NCBI RefSeq assembly: GCF_014779795.1
Contig: NZ_JACXZS010000015.1
Location: 35,837 to 99,836, forward strand
Length of the DNA: 64,000 nt
Source: Microbacterium helvum
GTDB taxonomy: Bacteria > Actinomycetota > Actinomycetes > Actinomycetales > Microbacteriaceae
Direction of reading: 5' to 3'
This document shows, piece by piece, positions 36,821 to 46,021 of this stretch (its first letter is position 1; each line of letters begins with the position of its first letter). The notes below the pieces were generated by a model. The model was not told the origin of the DNA. It saw nothing but the letters and a program-made list of their open reading frames with translations, and searched no databases. A program made the translations under genes and the position numbers.

Positions 36821-37621
36821 GTGCTCGAGAACCCCCGCTCTCCGCGTGTCCGCGCCGTCGCGAAGCTGACCAAGCGCAGCGCCCGTCAAGAGACCGGGCT
36901 GTTCCTGCTCGAGGGGCCTCAGGCCGCGCGCGAGGCGCTCGCGTACCGCCCCGACACGCTTGTCGAGATCTTCGCGACGCCGACCGCCCTCGAGAAGCAC
37001 GCCGACGTGCGCGAGGCGGCGAAGGACGCCGGCCTCGAGGTCGTGTACACGACCGAGGCTGTGCTCGACGCGATGGCCGACACGGTGACCCCCCAGGGGA
37101 TCGTCGCGGTCGCCCGTCAGTCGCCGACGTCGGTGCGCGAGGTGTTCGCGGCGTCGCCGCGCCTGGTCGCGATCTGCGAAGAGGTGCGCGACCCGGGCAA
37201 CCTGGGCACGATCATCCGGGCCGCGGATGCGGCGGGGGCGGATGCTGTCGTCCTGACGGGCCGGACGGTCGATCCTTACAACCCCAAGGTCGTCAGGGCG
37301 ACCACCGGGTCGCTGTTCCACGTCCCTGTCGCGGTGGGGGTGGACCTCGCCACGGCTGTCGAGAAGGCGCATGCCGCGGGTGTGCAGGTGATCGCCGCGG
37401 ACGTCGGCGGCGGCGACTTCCTCGAGTCCCGGGGGCTGCTCTCGCAGCCCACGGCGTGGCTGTTCGGCAACGAGGCGCGCGGGCTCGAGGACGACGCGCT
37501 GGCCCTCGCGGACCTGTCGCTGCGCCTGCCGATCTACGGCGCCGCCGAGTCGCTCAACCTCGCGACGGCGGCGAGCGTGTGCCTGTACGAGACCGCGTTC
37601 GCGCAGCGCGCGGCCGGCTGA
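36821..37621 (+). CDS. SpoU-family RNA 2'-O-methyltransferase
   Basis: A 266-residue TrmH/SpoU methyltransferase. The N-terminal substrate-binding part begins RSPRVRAVAKLTKRSARQETGLFLLEGPQA; the knotted catalytic part has motif 1 EEVRDPGNLGTIIRAADAAG, motif 2 WLFGNEARGL and motif 3 AESLNLATAASVCLYE. It should 2'-O-methylate rRNA or tRNA; the target is not shown. GTG 36821 is preceded at 6 bases by TAGACT (36809-36814). It lies after rplT, a common position, often before pheST. Confidence 0.9.
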   Translation: MLENPRSPRVRAVAKLTKRSARQETGLFLLEGPQAAREALAYRPDTLVEIFATPTALEKHADVREAAKDAGLEVVYTTEAVLDAMADTVTPQGIVAVARQSPTSVREVFAASPRLVAICEEVRDPGNLGTIIRAADAAGADAVVLTGRTVDPYNPKVVRATTGSLFHVPVAVGVDLATAVEKAHAAGVQVIAADVGGGDFLESRGLLSQPTAWLFGNEARGLEDDALALADLSLRLPIYGAAESLNLATAASVCLYETAFAQRAAG

Positions 37622-37704
37622 CACGGTCGCGTTCCTGTTACAACACGGTTAAGACGCGTGCGGCGCTCTGGCCCCGTGTCGGAAACCGGCCCTAGTGTGG
37701 CGAT

Positions 37705-38493
37705 ATGACGCCCGACGACAGTGCGCCGCCCACCAGCAACATCTCGGTGCGGCGCGGGGATCCACTCGTAGTGATCACCGATGTGCAGAAGCACTACGGC
37801 GACTTCCTCGCATTGAAGGACATCGACCTGACGGTCAACCGCGGCGAGGTCGTCGTCGTCATCGGGCCGTCCGGCTCGGGCAAGTCGACGCTGTGCCGCA
37901 CGATCAACCGACTCGAGACGATCACGAGCGGGTCGATCACGATCGACGGCAAAGAGCTGCCCAAAGAGGGCAAGGCGCTCGCCGGCCTGCGCGCCGACGT
38001 CGGCATGGTGTTCCAGTCGTTCAATCTCTTCTCGCACCTGACGATCCTCGAGAACGTCACGCTGGGGCCGATCAAGGTCAAGAAGATGAAGAAGGCCGAC
38101 GCCGAGGCGCTCGCGAAGCAGCTGCTCGACCGCGTGGGCGTGGGTCACCAGGCGTCCAAGCTCCCGGCCCAGCTGTCGGGCGGTCAGCAGCAGCGCGTCG
38201 CGATCGCCCGCGCGCTCGCGATGCAGCCGAAGGTGATGCTGTTCGACGAGCCGACCAGCGCTCTGGACCCCGAGATGATCAACGAGGTGCTCGACGTCAT
38301 GGTCGGCCTCGCCCAGGACGGCATGACGATGATCGTCGTCACCCACGAGATGGGATTCGCCCGCAAGGCCGCCGACCGCGTCGTCTTCATGGCCGACGGC
38401 CAGATCGTCGAGCAGTCCACGCCCGAGGACTTCTTCACGAACCCGCAGAGCAGCAGGGCGAAGGACTTCCTGTCCAAGCTGCTCACCCACTGA
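37705..38493 (+). CDS. gluA: Polar amino acid ABC transporter ATPase
   Basis: ATP-binding subunit of an importer closest in pattern to the glutamate system GluABCD of actinobacteria. The 262-residue protein has Walker A G54-PSGSGKS (Lys60), the Q loop VFQSFNLF, the signature LSGGQQQR, Walker B VMLFDEPTSALD and the H loop VVTHEMG. TAGTGT (37693-37698) lies 6 bases before the ATG. It is the first gene of gluABCD. Confidence 0.93.
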   Translation: MTPDDSAPPTSNISVRRGDPLVVITDVQKHYGDFLALKDIDLTVNRGEVVVVIGPSGSGKSTLCRTINRLETITSGSITIDGKELPKEGKALAGLRADVGMVFQSFNLFSHLTILENVTLGPIKVKKMKKADAEALAKQLLDRVGVGHQASKLPAQLSGGQQQRVAIARALAMQPKVMLFDEPTSALDPEMINEVLDVMVGLAQDGMTMIVVTHEMGFARKAADRVVFMADGQIVEQSTPEDFFTNPQSSRAKDFLSKLLTH

Positions 38494-38554
38494 CGTCCGC
38501 GCCCGCACCGGCGCGACGAACGAACGAACACACGGAACGGACTTGGAGGATCAC

Positions 38555-39469
38555 ATGCGCAAGCTACGAATCGGCGGGGCGCTCGCGGGCATCGCGATCG
38601 CGGCCCTCGCCCTGACGGCGTGCAACAGCGGCACGCCCGGTGCGGAAGAGCCGAGCGACGGCGCGTCTACCCCGGCGGAAGACACGACCTGGTTCGAGGT
38701 GGCGACGGACGTCACCCTCGAGGGCAGCCCGACATTCGACGCCATCACAGAGCGGGGCAAGGTGAAGGTCGGCGTCAAGGAGGACCAGCCCGGCCTGGGC
38801 TACCTCGACCCGGTCACGAACGAGCGTTCGGGCTTCGACATCGACATCGCACGCTGGATCGCTGCCACCCTCGGCTACGACGAGGCAGACATCGAGTTCC
38901 AGGCGATCCCTTCGGCCAACCGCGAGCAGGCGATCGTGAACGGCGACATCGACTACTACGTGGGCACCTACTCGATCACCGACAAGCGCAAAGAGCAGAT
39001 CTCGTTCGCCGGCCCGTACTTCATCACGGGTCAGGGCCTGCTCGTCGCGGCCGACAACGACACGATCGACGGCAAGGACTCCCTGACCGCCGACATGACC
39101 GTCTGCTCGGCGACGGGTTCGACCTCGATCCAGCGGATCAAGGACGAGACGCCCTCAAAGACGCAGGAGTACACGACGTACTCCGAGTGTGTCGAGGCGC
39201 TCAAGAACGGTCAGGTGGATGCGGTCACGACGGACGAGGCCATCCTCATCGGCTATGCCGCGCAGGAGCCGGACGCGCTGAAGGTCGTCGGCGATGTCTT
39301 CAGCGAGGAGCGCTACGGCGTCGGACTCGCGAAGGGCGACACCGCACTCCAGGAGTACATCAACACGATGTTCACCGACGGCGGCGACATCTGGCAGGCG
39401 ATCTTCGACAAGAACCTCGGCGCGTCCGGGGTCGAAGGTCAGCAGCCCGAAGTCGACCCGGTCGACTGA
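38555..39469 (+). CDS. gluB: Glutamate-type ABC substrate-binding lipoprotein
   Basis: A 304-residue secreted binding protein. The signal peptide ends in the lipobox LTAC with lipid-bearing Cys23, so it is anchored outside the membrane. The SBP_bac_3 fold starts around residue 65 (RGKVKVGVKEDQPGLGYLDP), followed by FDIDIARWIAATLGYD and YVGTYSITDKRKEQISFAGPYF, typical for glutamate and other polar amino acids. GGAGGA lies 5 bases before the ATG. A hairpin follows its stop, which may favour its higher expression. Confidence 0.92.
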   Translation: MRKLRIGGALAGIAIAALALTACNSGTPGAEEPSDGASTPAEDTTWFEVATDVTLEGSPTFDAITERGKVKVGVKEDQPGLGYLDPVTNERSGFDIDIARWIAATLGYDEADIEFQAIPSANREQAIVNGDIDYYVGTYSITDKRKEQISFAGPYFITGQGLLVAADNDTIDGKDSLTADMTVCSATGSTSIQRIKDETPSKTQEYTTYSECVEALKNGQVDAVTTDEAILIGYAAQEPDALKVVGDVFSEERYGVGLAKGDTALQEYINTMFTDGGDIWQAIFDKNLGASGVEGQQPEVDPVD

Positions 39470-39475
39470 TCGAAC

Positions 39476-39509
39476 GGTGGTGGCGGCGCGGGCCTGCGTC
39501 GCCACCACC
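39476..39509 (+). other. Hairpin between gluB and gluC
   Basis: GGTGGTGGCG (39476-39485) pairs perfectly with CGCCACCACC (39500-39509). There is no T run, so it more likely protects the gluAB mRNA or partly attenuates gluCD, as in other importer operons. Confidence 0.6.
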
Positions 39510-39534
39510 ACCTCGCACGTGAGAAGGGAGCTCG

Positions 39535-40182
39535 ATGGGCGTCATCACCGACCATCTCGACCTGTGGGGCGCAGCCATCGGCGGCACGCTCGTCCTGTTC
39601 TTCGTGGGTGGACTCATCGCACTGGTGCTCGGATTCATCGTCGGCGCGATGCGCGTCTCGCCGGTCCCGATCGCGCGCACAGTCGGCGCGGTCTACGTCA
39701 ACTGGATCCGCAACACGCCGCTCACGCTGGTGATGTTCTTCTTCGCGTTCTGCGTGCCGGTGCTGCTCCGTCAGCGCATCGACCCGATCATCCTGCCGAC
39801 CATCGCGCTGGGGGTCTATACCGCGACATATGTCGCCGAGGCGATCCGCTCCGGCGTGAACACGGTCCCCGTCGGGCAGGCGGAGGCTGCACGTGCGCTC
39901 GGGCTGGGCTTCGGTCAGGTGATGGCCTTCGTGATTCTGCCTCAGGCGACGAGGTCCGTCATCCCGCCGATGATGAGCGTGTTCATCGCGCTCCTGAAGA
40001 ACACGACGGTCGCCGCAGGCTTCTCGGTGATGAATCTCGGCTCGGTCCGGTTCGATCTCAGCGAGCAGGGGGAGAACCAGCTCGTCGTCCTGCTGTGGGT
40101 GATGGTGTTCTTCGTAGTGATGGTGCTGCTGCTCGGTTGGCTGCAACGCGTGCTCGAGCGCAGATGGAGGATCGCGCGATGA
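39535..40182 (+). CDS. gluC: Glutamate-type ABC permease subunit 1
   Basis: A 215-residue membrane subunit with about five helices. The ATPase-contact EAA loop is GQAEAARALGLGFGQVMAFVILPQA (about residues 112-136). The start SD is AAGGGAG. Its stop overlaps the start of gluD (ATGA), so the two permeases are made together. Confidence 0.92.
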   Translation: MGVITDHLDLWGAAIGGTLVLFFVGGLIALVLGFIVGAMRVSPVPIARTVGAVYVNWIRNTPLTLVMFFFAFCVPVLLRQRIDPIILPTIALGVYTATYVAEAIRSGVNTVPVGQAEAARALGLGFGQVMAFVILPQATRSVIPPMMSVFIALLKNTTVAAGFSVMNLGSVRFDLSEQGENQLVVLLWVMVFFVVMVLLLGWLQRVLERRWRIAR

Positions 40183-41087
40183 GCGGCTCAGTCCTGTACG
40201 ACGTCCCCGGCCCGCGGGCTGTCGTCCGCAACCGCATCCTGGGCGTCGTCACCGTCCTCGTCGTCGCGGCGCTCTTCGGGTGGGTGATCTGGCGGTTCGC
40301 GGCCACCGGGCAGTTCAGCGCCGAGAAATGGGAGATCTTCGGCTACACGCAGATCTGGGTGCTGATCGGTCAGGGAGTCCTGAACACCCTGTCGGCATTC
40401 GCAGTCGCGGCTGTCGGCGCGATCATCCTCGGTTTCGTGCTGTCTCTCGGCCGGATGTCCGAACATGCCTGGCTGCGCGTGCCCGTCGGCTGGATCGTCG
40501 AGGTCTTGCGAGCCATTCCAGTCCTCGTGTTCATGATGCTGCTGTACTACGGCCTGCCCATCGCCGGCATCAAGATGTCGCCGTACTGGGCCGTTGTGAT
40601 CTCTCTCATCGCCTACAACGGATCGGTGCTCGCCGAGGTCATCCGCGCGGGCGTCGAATCGCTGCCGCGCGGCCAGAGCGAGGCGGGGTACGCGATCGGC
40701 CTGCGCAAGACCGGTGTCATGCAGCTCATCCTGCTTCCGCAGGCGATCCGCGCGATGCTGCCCGTGATCATCGCGCAGCTCGTCGTGACGCTGAAAGACA
40801 CGGCACTCGGTTTCATCATCACCTACCACGAGCTGCTCTACGTGATCAAGCTCCTCGGGTCGAACGCTGTGTACCACTCGCCGCTGATCCCCGCCGCGAT
40901 CGTGGGCGGATCGATCTACGTCGCGATGTGTCTCGCGCTCTCCTACGTGGCGTACCTCGTCGAGAAGCGGACTCGGCGCTCACCCAAGGTCGTGACGCTC
41001 GATGACGGCGGCGGCGAGCCGACCACTGCGACCGAGACGATCGCGGCGCAGCGCGGACTGGGCAAGTACGACGCCCAGGGCTTCTGA
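40179..41087 (+). CDS. gluD: Glutamate-type ABC permease subunit 2
   Basis: A 302-residue permease with five helices and an EAA loop (RGQSEAGYAIGLRKTGVMQLILLPQA, about residues 165-190). It has a cytoplasmic N-terminal extension and a polar tail of about 45 residues ending GLGKYDAQGF that GluC lacks. It starts inside the end of gluC with GGAGG 8 bases upstream. It completes the importer. Confidence 0.92.
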   Translation: MSGSVLYDVPGPRAVVRNRILGVVTVLVVAALFGWVIWRFAATGQFSAEKWEIFGYTQIWVLIGQGVLNTLSAFAVAAVGAIILGFVLSLGRMSEHAWLRVPVGWIVEVLRAIPVLVFMMLLYYGLPIAGIKMSPYWAVVISLIAYNGSVLAEVIRAGVESLPRGQSEAGYAIGLRKTGVMQLILLPQAIRAMLPVIIAQLVVTLKDTALGFIITYHELLYVIKLLGSNAVYHSPLIPAAIVGGSIYVAMCLALSYVAYLVEKRTRRSPKVVTLDDGGGEPTTATETIAAQRGLGKYDAQGF

Positions 41088-41153
41088 CGCGCCGCCGGCC
41101 CGCCCGATGCGGCCGGCCGGTGGCCCAGTCGGCCGTCGGTAGACTCTTCTCTC

Positions 41154-42203
41154 GTGTCCGACGCTCCCGAAACACTCGACATCACGCCTGAGGCGGTGGA
41201 TGCCGCCGTCACCGATGCTCTGGCAGCCATCGCTGCAGCCGCCGACACGGCGGCGCTCAAGGCCGCGCGGTCCGCGCACGCCGCCGAAGGCTCGCCGCTG
41301 GCGAAGCTGAACGCGCGGCTGCGCGACATCCCCAACGACAAGAAGGCCGAATTCGGCAAGCTCGTCGGCCAGGCCCGCGGACGCGTCACCCAGGCATTCG
41401 CGGCGCGGGAGGACGAGCTCGCCGCTGCGGAGACCGCCGCCCGGCTCGAGGCCGAGCGCGTGGACATCACGGCCCTTGCCGCGCGCGCACGCGTCGGCGC
41501 GCGGCATCCCATCTCTCTCCTCCAGGAGCAGATCGCCGACATCTTCGTCGGCATGGGATGGGAGATCGCCGAGGGGCCCGAGCTCGAGCACGAGTGGTTC
41601 AACTTCGACGCCCTGAACTTCGACGTCGACCACCCGGCTCGTCAGATGCAGGACACGTTCTTCGTCGACCCGGTCGAGCGTCACCTCGTGATGCGGACGC
41701 ACACGAGCCCCGTCCAGGTGCGCTCGATGCTCGAGCGCGACCTGCCGCTGTACGTCCTGTGCCCGGGCCGCGTGTACCGCACCGACGAGTTCGACGCGAC
41801 GCACCTGCCGGTGTTCACCCAGTTCGAGGGCATCGTCGTCGACAAGGGCATCACGATGGCCCACCTCAAGGGCACGCTCGACCACGCCGCCAAGGTGCTG
41901 TTCGGGGCCGAGGCGAAGACGCGCTTCCGCGCCAACTTCTTCCCGTTCACCGAGCCGTCGGCCGAGCTCGATCTGTGGCACCCGACCTTCAAGGGCGGCG
42001 CGCGCTGGATCGAGTGGGGCGGCTGCGGCATGATCAACCCCAACGTGCTGCGCGCGGCGGGGATCGACCCGGAGGAGTACTCGGGCTTCGCGTTCGGCAT
42101 GGGCATCGAGCGCACGCTCATGTTCCGCAGCGACGTCCAGGACATGCGCGACATGGCCGAGGGCGATGTCCGCTTCAGCGAGCAGTTCGGAATGGTGGTC
42201 TGA
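41154..42203 (+). CDS. pheS: Phenylalanyl-tRNA synthetase alpha subunit
   Basis: The catalytic subunit that activates phenylalanine. The 349-residue protein has the N-terminal coiled-coil region (about 1-95) that contacts tRNA, motif 2 with RTHTSPVQVR and the LPVFTQFEG segment, and motif 3 GFAFGMGIERTLM. It starts at GTG 41154; TAGACT (41140-41145) lies 8 bases upstream, leaving no room for a T-box or long leader. The stop overlaps pheT (TGATG). Confidence 0.96.
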   Translation: MSDAPETLDITPEAVDAAVTDALAAIAAAADTAALKAARSAHAAEGSPLAKLNARLRDIPNDKKAEFGKLVGQARGRVTQAFAAREDELAAAETAARLEAERVDITALAARARVGARHPISLLQEQIADIFVGMGWEIAEGPELEHEWFNFDALNFDVDHPARQMQDTFFVDPVERHLVMRTHTSPVQVRSMLERDLPLYVLCPGRVYRTDEFDATHLPVFTQFEGIVVDKGITMAHLKGTLDHAAKVLFGAEAKTRFRANFFPFTEPSAELDLWHPTFKGGARWIEWGGCGMINPNVLRAAGIDPEEYSGFAFGMGIERTLMFRSDVQDMRDMAEGDVRFSEQFGMVV

Positions 42204-44737
42204 TGCGCGTCCCGCTCTCATGGCTTCGTGAGTACGCCGACGTCCCGGCCGACGCCTTGCCCGAGGACGTCCTGGCGGCGCTCGTGCGCGTCGGCTTCGA
42301 AGAGGAGGACGTGCACCGCTTCGAGCTGCAGGGCCCGATCGTCGTGGGCGAGGTGCTCGAGTTCGTCGAGGAGCCGCAGTCCAACGGCAAGACGATCCGG
42401 TGGTGCCAGGTGCGCGTCGCGCCCGACGGTGAGACGGCCGCCGACGGCGGCGACGCCGTCCACGGCATCGTGTGCGGCGCCCACAACTTCTTCGCCGGCG
42501 ACAAGGTCGTGGTGACACTGCCCGGTGCCGTGCTGCCCGGGCCGTTCCCCATCGCCGCGCGCAAGACGTACGGCCACGTGTCGGACGGCATGATCGCCTC
42601 GGCCCGCGAGCTCGGCCTCGGCGACGAGCACAACGGCATCCTGCGCCTGGTCGAGCTCGGCATCGACGCGCCCGTCGGCACCGACGCGATCGCACTGCTT
42701 GGCCTCGACGATGTCGCGGTCGACATCAACGTCACGCCGGACCGCGGCTACGCGCTGTCGATCCGCGGTGTGGCGCGGGAGTACTCGCACTCGACGGGCG
42801 CTGCGTTCCGTGACCCGGCCGACCGTCCGTGGGAAGAACTGGCGCCCGGCTCCGGCTTCCCGATCGCGGTCGACGACCAGGCGCCGATCCGCGGCCGTGT
42901 CGGGGCGTCCGAGTTCGTGGCGCGCGTCGTGCGCGACGTCGACCCCACCAAACCGACGCCCGCCTGGATGATCGCGCGCCTGTCGCTCGCGGGCATCCGC
43001 AGCCTCGGCATCCTCATCGACATCACGAACTACGTGATGCTCGAGCTGGGTCAGCCGATCCACGGCTACGACCTCGACAAGCTGCAGGGCGGCATCACGG
43101 TGCGCCGGGCTGCGGCGGGCGAGAAGCTCGAGACGCTCGACGGCAAGGTCCGCACCCTCGACCCCGAGGACCTGCTCATCACCGATGAGTCCGGTCCGAT
43201 CGGTCTCGCCGGCGTCATGGGCGGCGGCACGACCGAGATGAGCGACACCACCCGCAACGTCCTCATCGAGGCGGCCACGTTCGACACCGTGTCGATCGCG
43301 CGCACCGCCCGCCGCCACAAGCTGCCGAGCGAGGCGTCGCGTCGCTTCGAGCGCGGCGTCGACCCGCTCGTTCCGTTCGTGGCCGCTCGCCGTGTGGCCG
43401 ACCTCATGGTCGCGTACGCGGGCGGCACGAGTGACGAGGAGCTCGGCGGTGCGCTGTTCGCCGAGGTCTTCATCCCCGGCATCGCCCTGCCGCCGACGTT
43501 CGTGCAGCGGCTCATCGGCGTGGACTACACGCCGGGCGAGATCGAGGGCGCGCTGCGCCTCATCGGCTGCGACGTGGTGGGTGCCGAGGACGAAGAGGGA
43601 TGGCAGGTCATCCCGCCGTCGTGGCGCCCCGACCTCACCGACAAGTGGACGCTCGCCGAAGAGGTGGCCCGCATCGAGGGGTATGACCGCATCCCCTCGC
43701 ACCTCCCGCTGCCGCCTTCCGGTCGCGGGCTCACCGCGCTGCAGTCCGGCCGTCGTCGCGTCGCGAACGCGCTCGCCGCCGCCGGCTACGTCGAGACGCC
43801 GTCGTTCGGCTTCACGACCGAGGAGCAGAACGATCTGCACGGGTCCGCCTCCGGCGGTCACCTGCCGAGCGTCAAGCTCGCGAACGCGCTCGACGGCCAG
43901 TCGCCGTTCCTGCGTCGCACGCTGATCCCGGGCCTGTTGCAGGTCGCACACCGCAACGTGTCGCGCGGCCTCACCGATCTGTCGCTGTTCGAGACCGGCC
44001 TGGTGTTCCTGCCGAAGCCGGGCGTGCAGTACGGCACGTCGTTCGTCCCGCCGCTGGCGGTGCGTCCGGATGCCGCCACCCTGGCGGAGCTGGATGCCTC
44101 CATCCTGCCGCAGCATCGTCACGTGGCGGTGCTGCTGACGGGCCACCTGGTCGCCAAGCAGCCGGGCGTCGCCCCGGTCACCGCCGAGCTCGCCGATGCG
44201 CTGGACGCGGTCCGTACGATCGCCGCCGCCGCGGGCGTCGCGATCGACGTCGTCCAGGGTGAGCGCGCAGCACTGCACCCGGGCCGTACCGGCGTGCTGA
44301 GTGTCGCCGGCACCGAGGTCGGCTACGTGGGCGAGCTGCTGCCGGCGGTGGCCGAGGCATCCGATCTTCCCGGTCGCGTCATCGTGGCCGAACTGGATCT
44401 CGACCTCGTGCTCTCGCTCGCGGGCGAGAAGGTCGTCGCTGCATCGCTGTCGGGCTTCCCGGCCGCCACGCAGGACGTCTCGCTCGTGCTCGGCACGGAC
44501 GTCGCGGCCGCCGAGGTGCGCGCCGCGCTCGTCGAGGGCGCCGGCGACCTGCTGGAGTCCGTCCGTCTCGTCGACGACTACCGCGGGCAGGGGGTGCCCG
44601 AGGGTTCCAAGAGCCTGACGTTCGCGCTGCGCTTCCGTGCCGCGGACCGCACCCTCACCGCCGCCGAGGCGACGGAGGCGAAGCTCGCCGGCGTCGCGGT
44701 GGCCGCGGAGCGGTTCGGCGCCGCCATCCGCGAGTAG
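42203..44737 (+). CDS. pheT: Phenylalanyl-tRNA synthetase beta subunit
   Basis: The 844-residue tRNA-binding and editing subunit. It has the N-terminal tRNA-binding domain (IVCGAHNFFAGDKVVVTLPGAVLPGPF, about residues 90-120), the B3/B4 editing domain, B5 with WKLAEEV-like ...DKWTLAEEVARIEGYDRIP, and a C-terminal anticodon-binding FDX-ACB domain (about 750-844). It is coupled to pheS by a one-base overlap. Two 56-base repeats follow its stop. Confidence 0.96.
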   Translation: MRVPLSWLREYADVPADALPEDVLAALVRVGFEEEDVHRFELQGPIVVGEVLEFVEEPQSNGKTIRWCQVRVAPDGETAADGGDAVHGIVCGAHNFFAGDKVVVTLPGAVLPGPFPIAARKTYGHVSDGMIASARELGLGDEHNGILRLVELGIDAPVGTDAIALLGLDDVAVDINVTPDRGYALSIRGVAREYSHSTGAAFRDPADRPWEELAPGSGFPIAVDDQAPIRGRVGASEFVARVVRDVDPTKPTPAWMIARLSLAGIRSLGILIDITNYVMLELGQPIHGYDLDKLQGGITVRRAAAGEKLETLDGKVRTLDPEDLLITDESGPIGLAGVMGGGTTEMSDTTRNVLIEAATFDTVSIARTARRHKLPSEASRRFERGVDPLVPFVAARRVADLMVAYAGGTSDEELGGALFAEVFIPGIALPPTFVQRLIGVDYTPGEIEGALRLIGCDVVGAEDEEGWQVIPPSWRPDLTDKWTLAEEVARIEGYDRIPSHLPLPPSGRGLTALQSGRRRVANALAAAGYVETPSFGFTTEEQNDLHGSASGGHLPSVKLANALDGQSPFLRRTLIPGLLQVAHRNVSRGLTDLSLFETGLVFLPKPGVQYGTSFVPPLAVRPDAATLAELDASILPQHRHVAVLLTGHLVAKQPGVAPVTAELADALDAVRTIAAAAGVAIDVVQGERAALHPGRTGVLSVAGTEVGYVGELLPAVAEASDLPGRVIVAELDLDLVLSLAGEKVVAASLSGFPAATQDVSLVLGTDVAAAEVRAALVEGAGDLLESVRLVDDYRGQGVPEGSKSLTFALRFRAADRTLTAAEATEAKLAGVAVAAERFGAAIRE

Positions 44738-44759
44738 GCCTTCGGTCACCCGCTCGGGT

Positions 44760-44815
44760 GTCGCAAAGTGTCGTATCGCGACGGGCGTTGCGGCGTGTCG
44801 TGACACCTGAGCGGC
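44760..44815 (+). repeat. 56-base repeat, copy 1
   Basis: Starts GTCGCAAAGTGTCGTATC and ends GACACCTGAGCGGC. It differs from copy 2 at one base. It contains the near-palindrome GTGTCGTGACAC. It lies 22 bases after the pheT stop. Confidence 0.95.
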
Positions 44816-44842
44816 GGATCGCGCGGGTAGGCTCTCTCGAGG

Positions 44843-44898
44843 GTCGCAAAGTGTCGTATCTCGACGGGCGTTGCGGCGTGTCGTGACACCTGAGCGGC
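44843..44898 (+). repeat. 56-base repeat, copy 2
   Basis: Same orientation as copy 1, start to start 83 bases. The single difference is T for G after GTCGTATC. The 27 bases between copies contain TAGGCT but no gene. It lies 55 bases before the next ATG. Confidence 0.95.
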
Positions 44899-44953
44899 TC
44901 CGCCCTGGGCGGAACGGCTGCCGTTCGCGCCCTGCACCTGGTTTGCTGGTGCG

Positions 44954-46021
44954 ATGACGGACGTGCTCATCCTGGGCGGGACGGGCTGGCTGAGCGGGCG
45001 CATCGCGCGTTCATGGGCGGATGCCGGTGCCGACGTGACCTGCCTGGCCCGAGGTTCTCGCCCCGCTCCCGAGGGCGCCGCGCTCGTCGTCGCGGACCGC
45101 GACGCCCCCGAGGCGTACGCGGCGCTCACCGACCGGGACTGGGACGAGGTCGTCGACGTGTCGTCCAACCCGGTGCACGTGGCGGCCGCGGTGGATGCGC
45201 TCGGCACGCGCGCCGCGCACTGGACGTACGTGTCGAGCGTCTCGGCGTACGCCCGTGCCGACGTCGAGGGGCAGGACGAGTCGGCCGAGCTGCTCGCGCC
45301 GGCGGCCGCGGGGGAGGAGCCCGACTACGGTCGCGACAAGGTCGCTGCTGAGAAGGCCGTGCGCGATGCGCTGGCCGATCGTGCGGCCGTGATCCGGCCG
45401 GGGCTCATCGTCGGTCCGGGCGACCCCACCGACCGGTTCGGCTACTGGGTGTCGAGGTTCGCGCTCGCCGGCGACGGCCCGGTGCTCGTGCCCGAGACCG
45501 GCGCACTCGCCGGCGACGATCCGGTGCTTGTGCCCTACACCGCCGACGCCCGCGCGCAGGTGATCGACGTCGACGATGTCGCGGCGTTCGTGGTCCACAT
45601 CGGCCGGGAGCGCTGGTCGGGCACCGCGAACGCCGTCGGCGATGTGCACGCGCTCGCTGACGTGCTCGACCTCGCCCGCCAGATCGCCGGGCATTCCGGC
45701 GCGGCGGTGGCGGCATCCGATCAGTTCCTCGTCGACCACGACGTCGCGCACTGGGCGGGACCCCGATCGCTGCCGCTGTGGCTGCCGGGCGACATGCCGG
45801 GGTTCATGACCCACCGCAACGCGATTTTCCGGGCGGCGGGCGGCACGCTGCGGCCGCTGCGCGAGACGCTGGAGCGTACGCTCGCCGACGAGCGCGCGCG
45901 GGGGCTCGACCGCGAACGCCGGGCCGGCCTCGTCCGGTCCGACGAGCTCGCCCTGCTGGCAGAACTCGCCAGACCCACCGGACTCGCCGGACCCGACCGA
46001 CCCGACCGCGCTCAGCGGTAG
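44954..46021 (+). CDS. NAD-dependent epimerase/dehydratase family protein
   Basis: A 355-residue extended SDR. It has the Rossmann motif LGGTGWLSG near the N-terminus, YVSSVSAYA and a Y-x3-K motif in DYGRDK (about residues 125-129), and a substrate-binding C-terminal half. The substrate is not clear; the pattern resembles actinobacterial reductases with unknown role. The last 20 residues are a low-complexity proline-rich tail. Its stop overlaps the end of the convergent ABC permease gene by 10 bases. Confidence 0.83.
   Translation: MTDVLILGGTGWLSGRIARSWADAGADVTCLARGSRPAPEGAALVVADRDAPEAYAALTDRDWDEVVDVSSNPVHVAAAVDALGTRAAHWTYVSSVSAYARADVEGQDESAELLAPAAAGEEPDYGRDKVAAEKAVRDALADRAAVIRPGLIVGPGDPTDRFGYWVSRFALAGDGPVLVPETGALAGDDPVLVPYTADARAQVIDVDDVAAFVVHIGRERWSGTANAVGDVHALADVLDLARQIAGHSGAAVAASDQFLVDHDVAHWAGPRSLPLWLPGDMPGFMTHRNAIFRAAGGTLRPLRETLERTLADERARGLDRERRAGLVRSDELALLAELARPTGLAGPDRPDRAQR

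Noticed and set aside
41140..41154. T-box or attenuator before pheST
   Set aside because: The promoter hexamer is 8 bases from the start codon, so there is no room for a leader.
44760..44898. CRISPR array
   Set aside because: There are only two repeats, they are longer than usual CRISPR repeats, and no cas genes are near.
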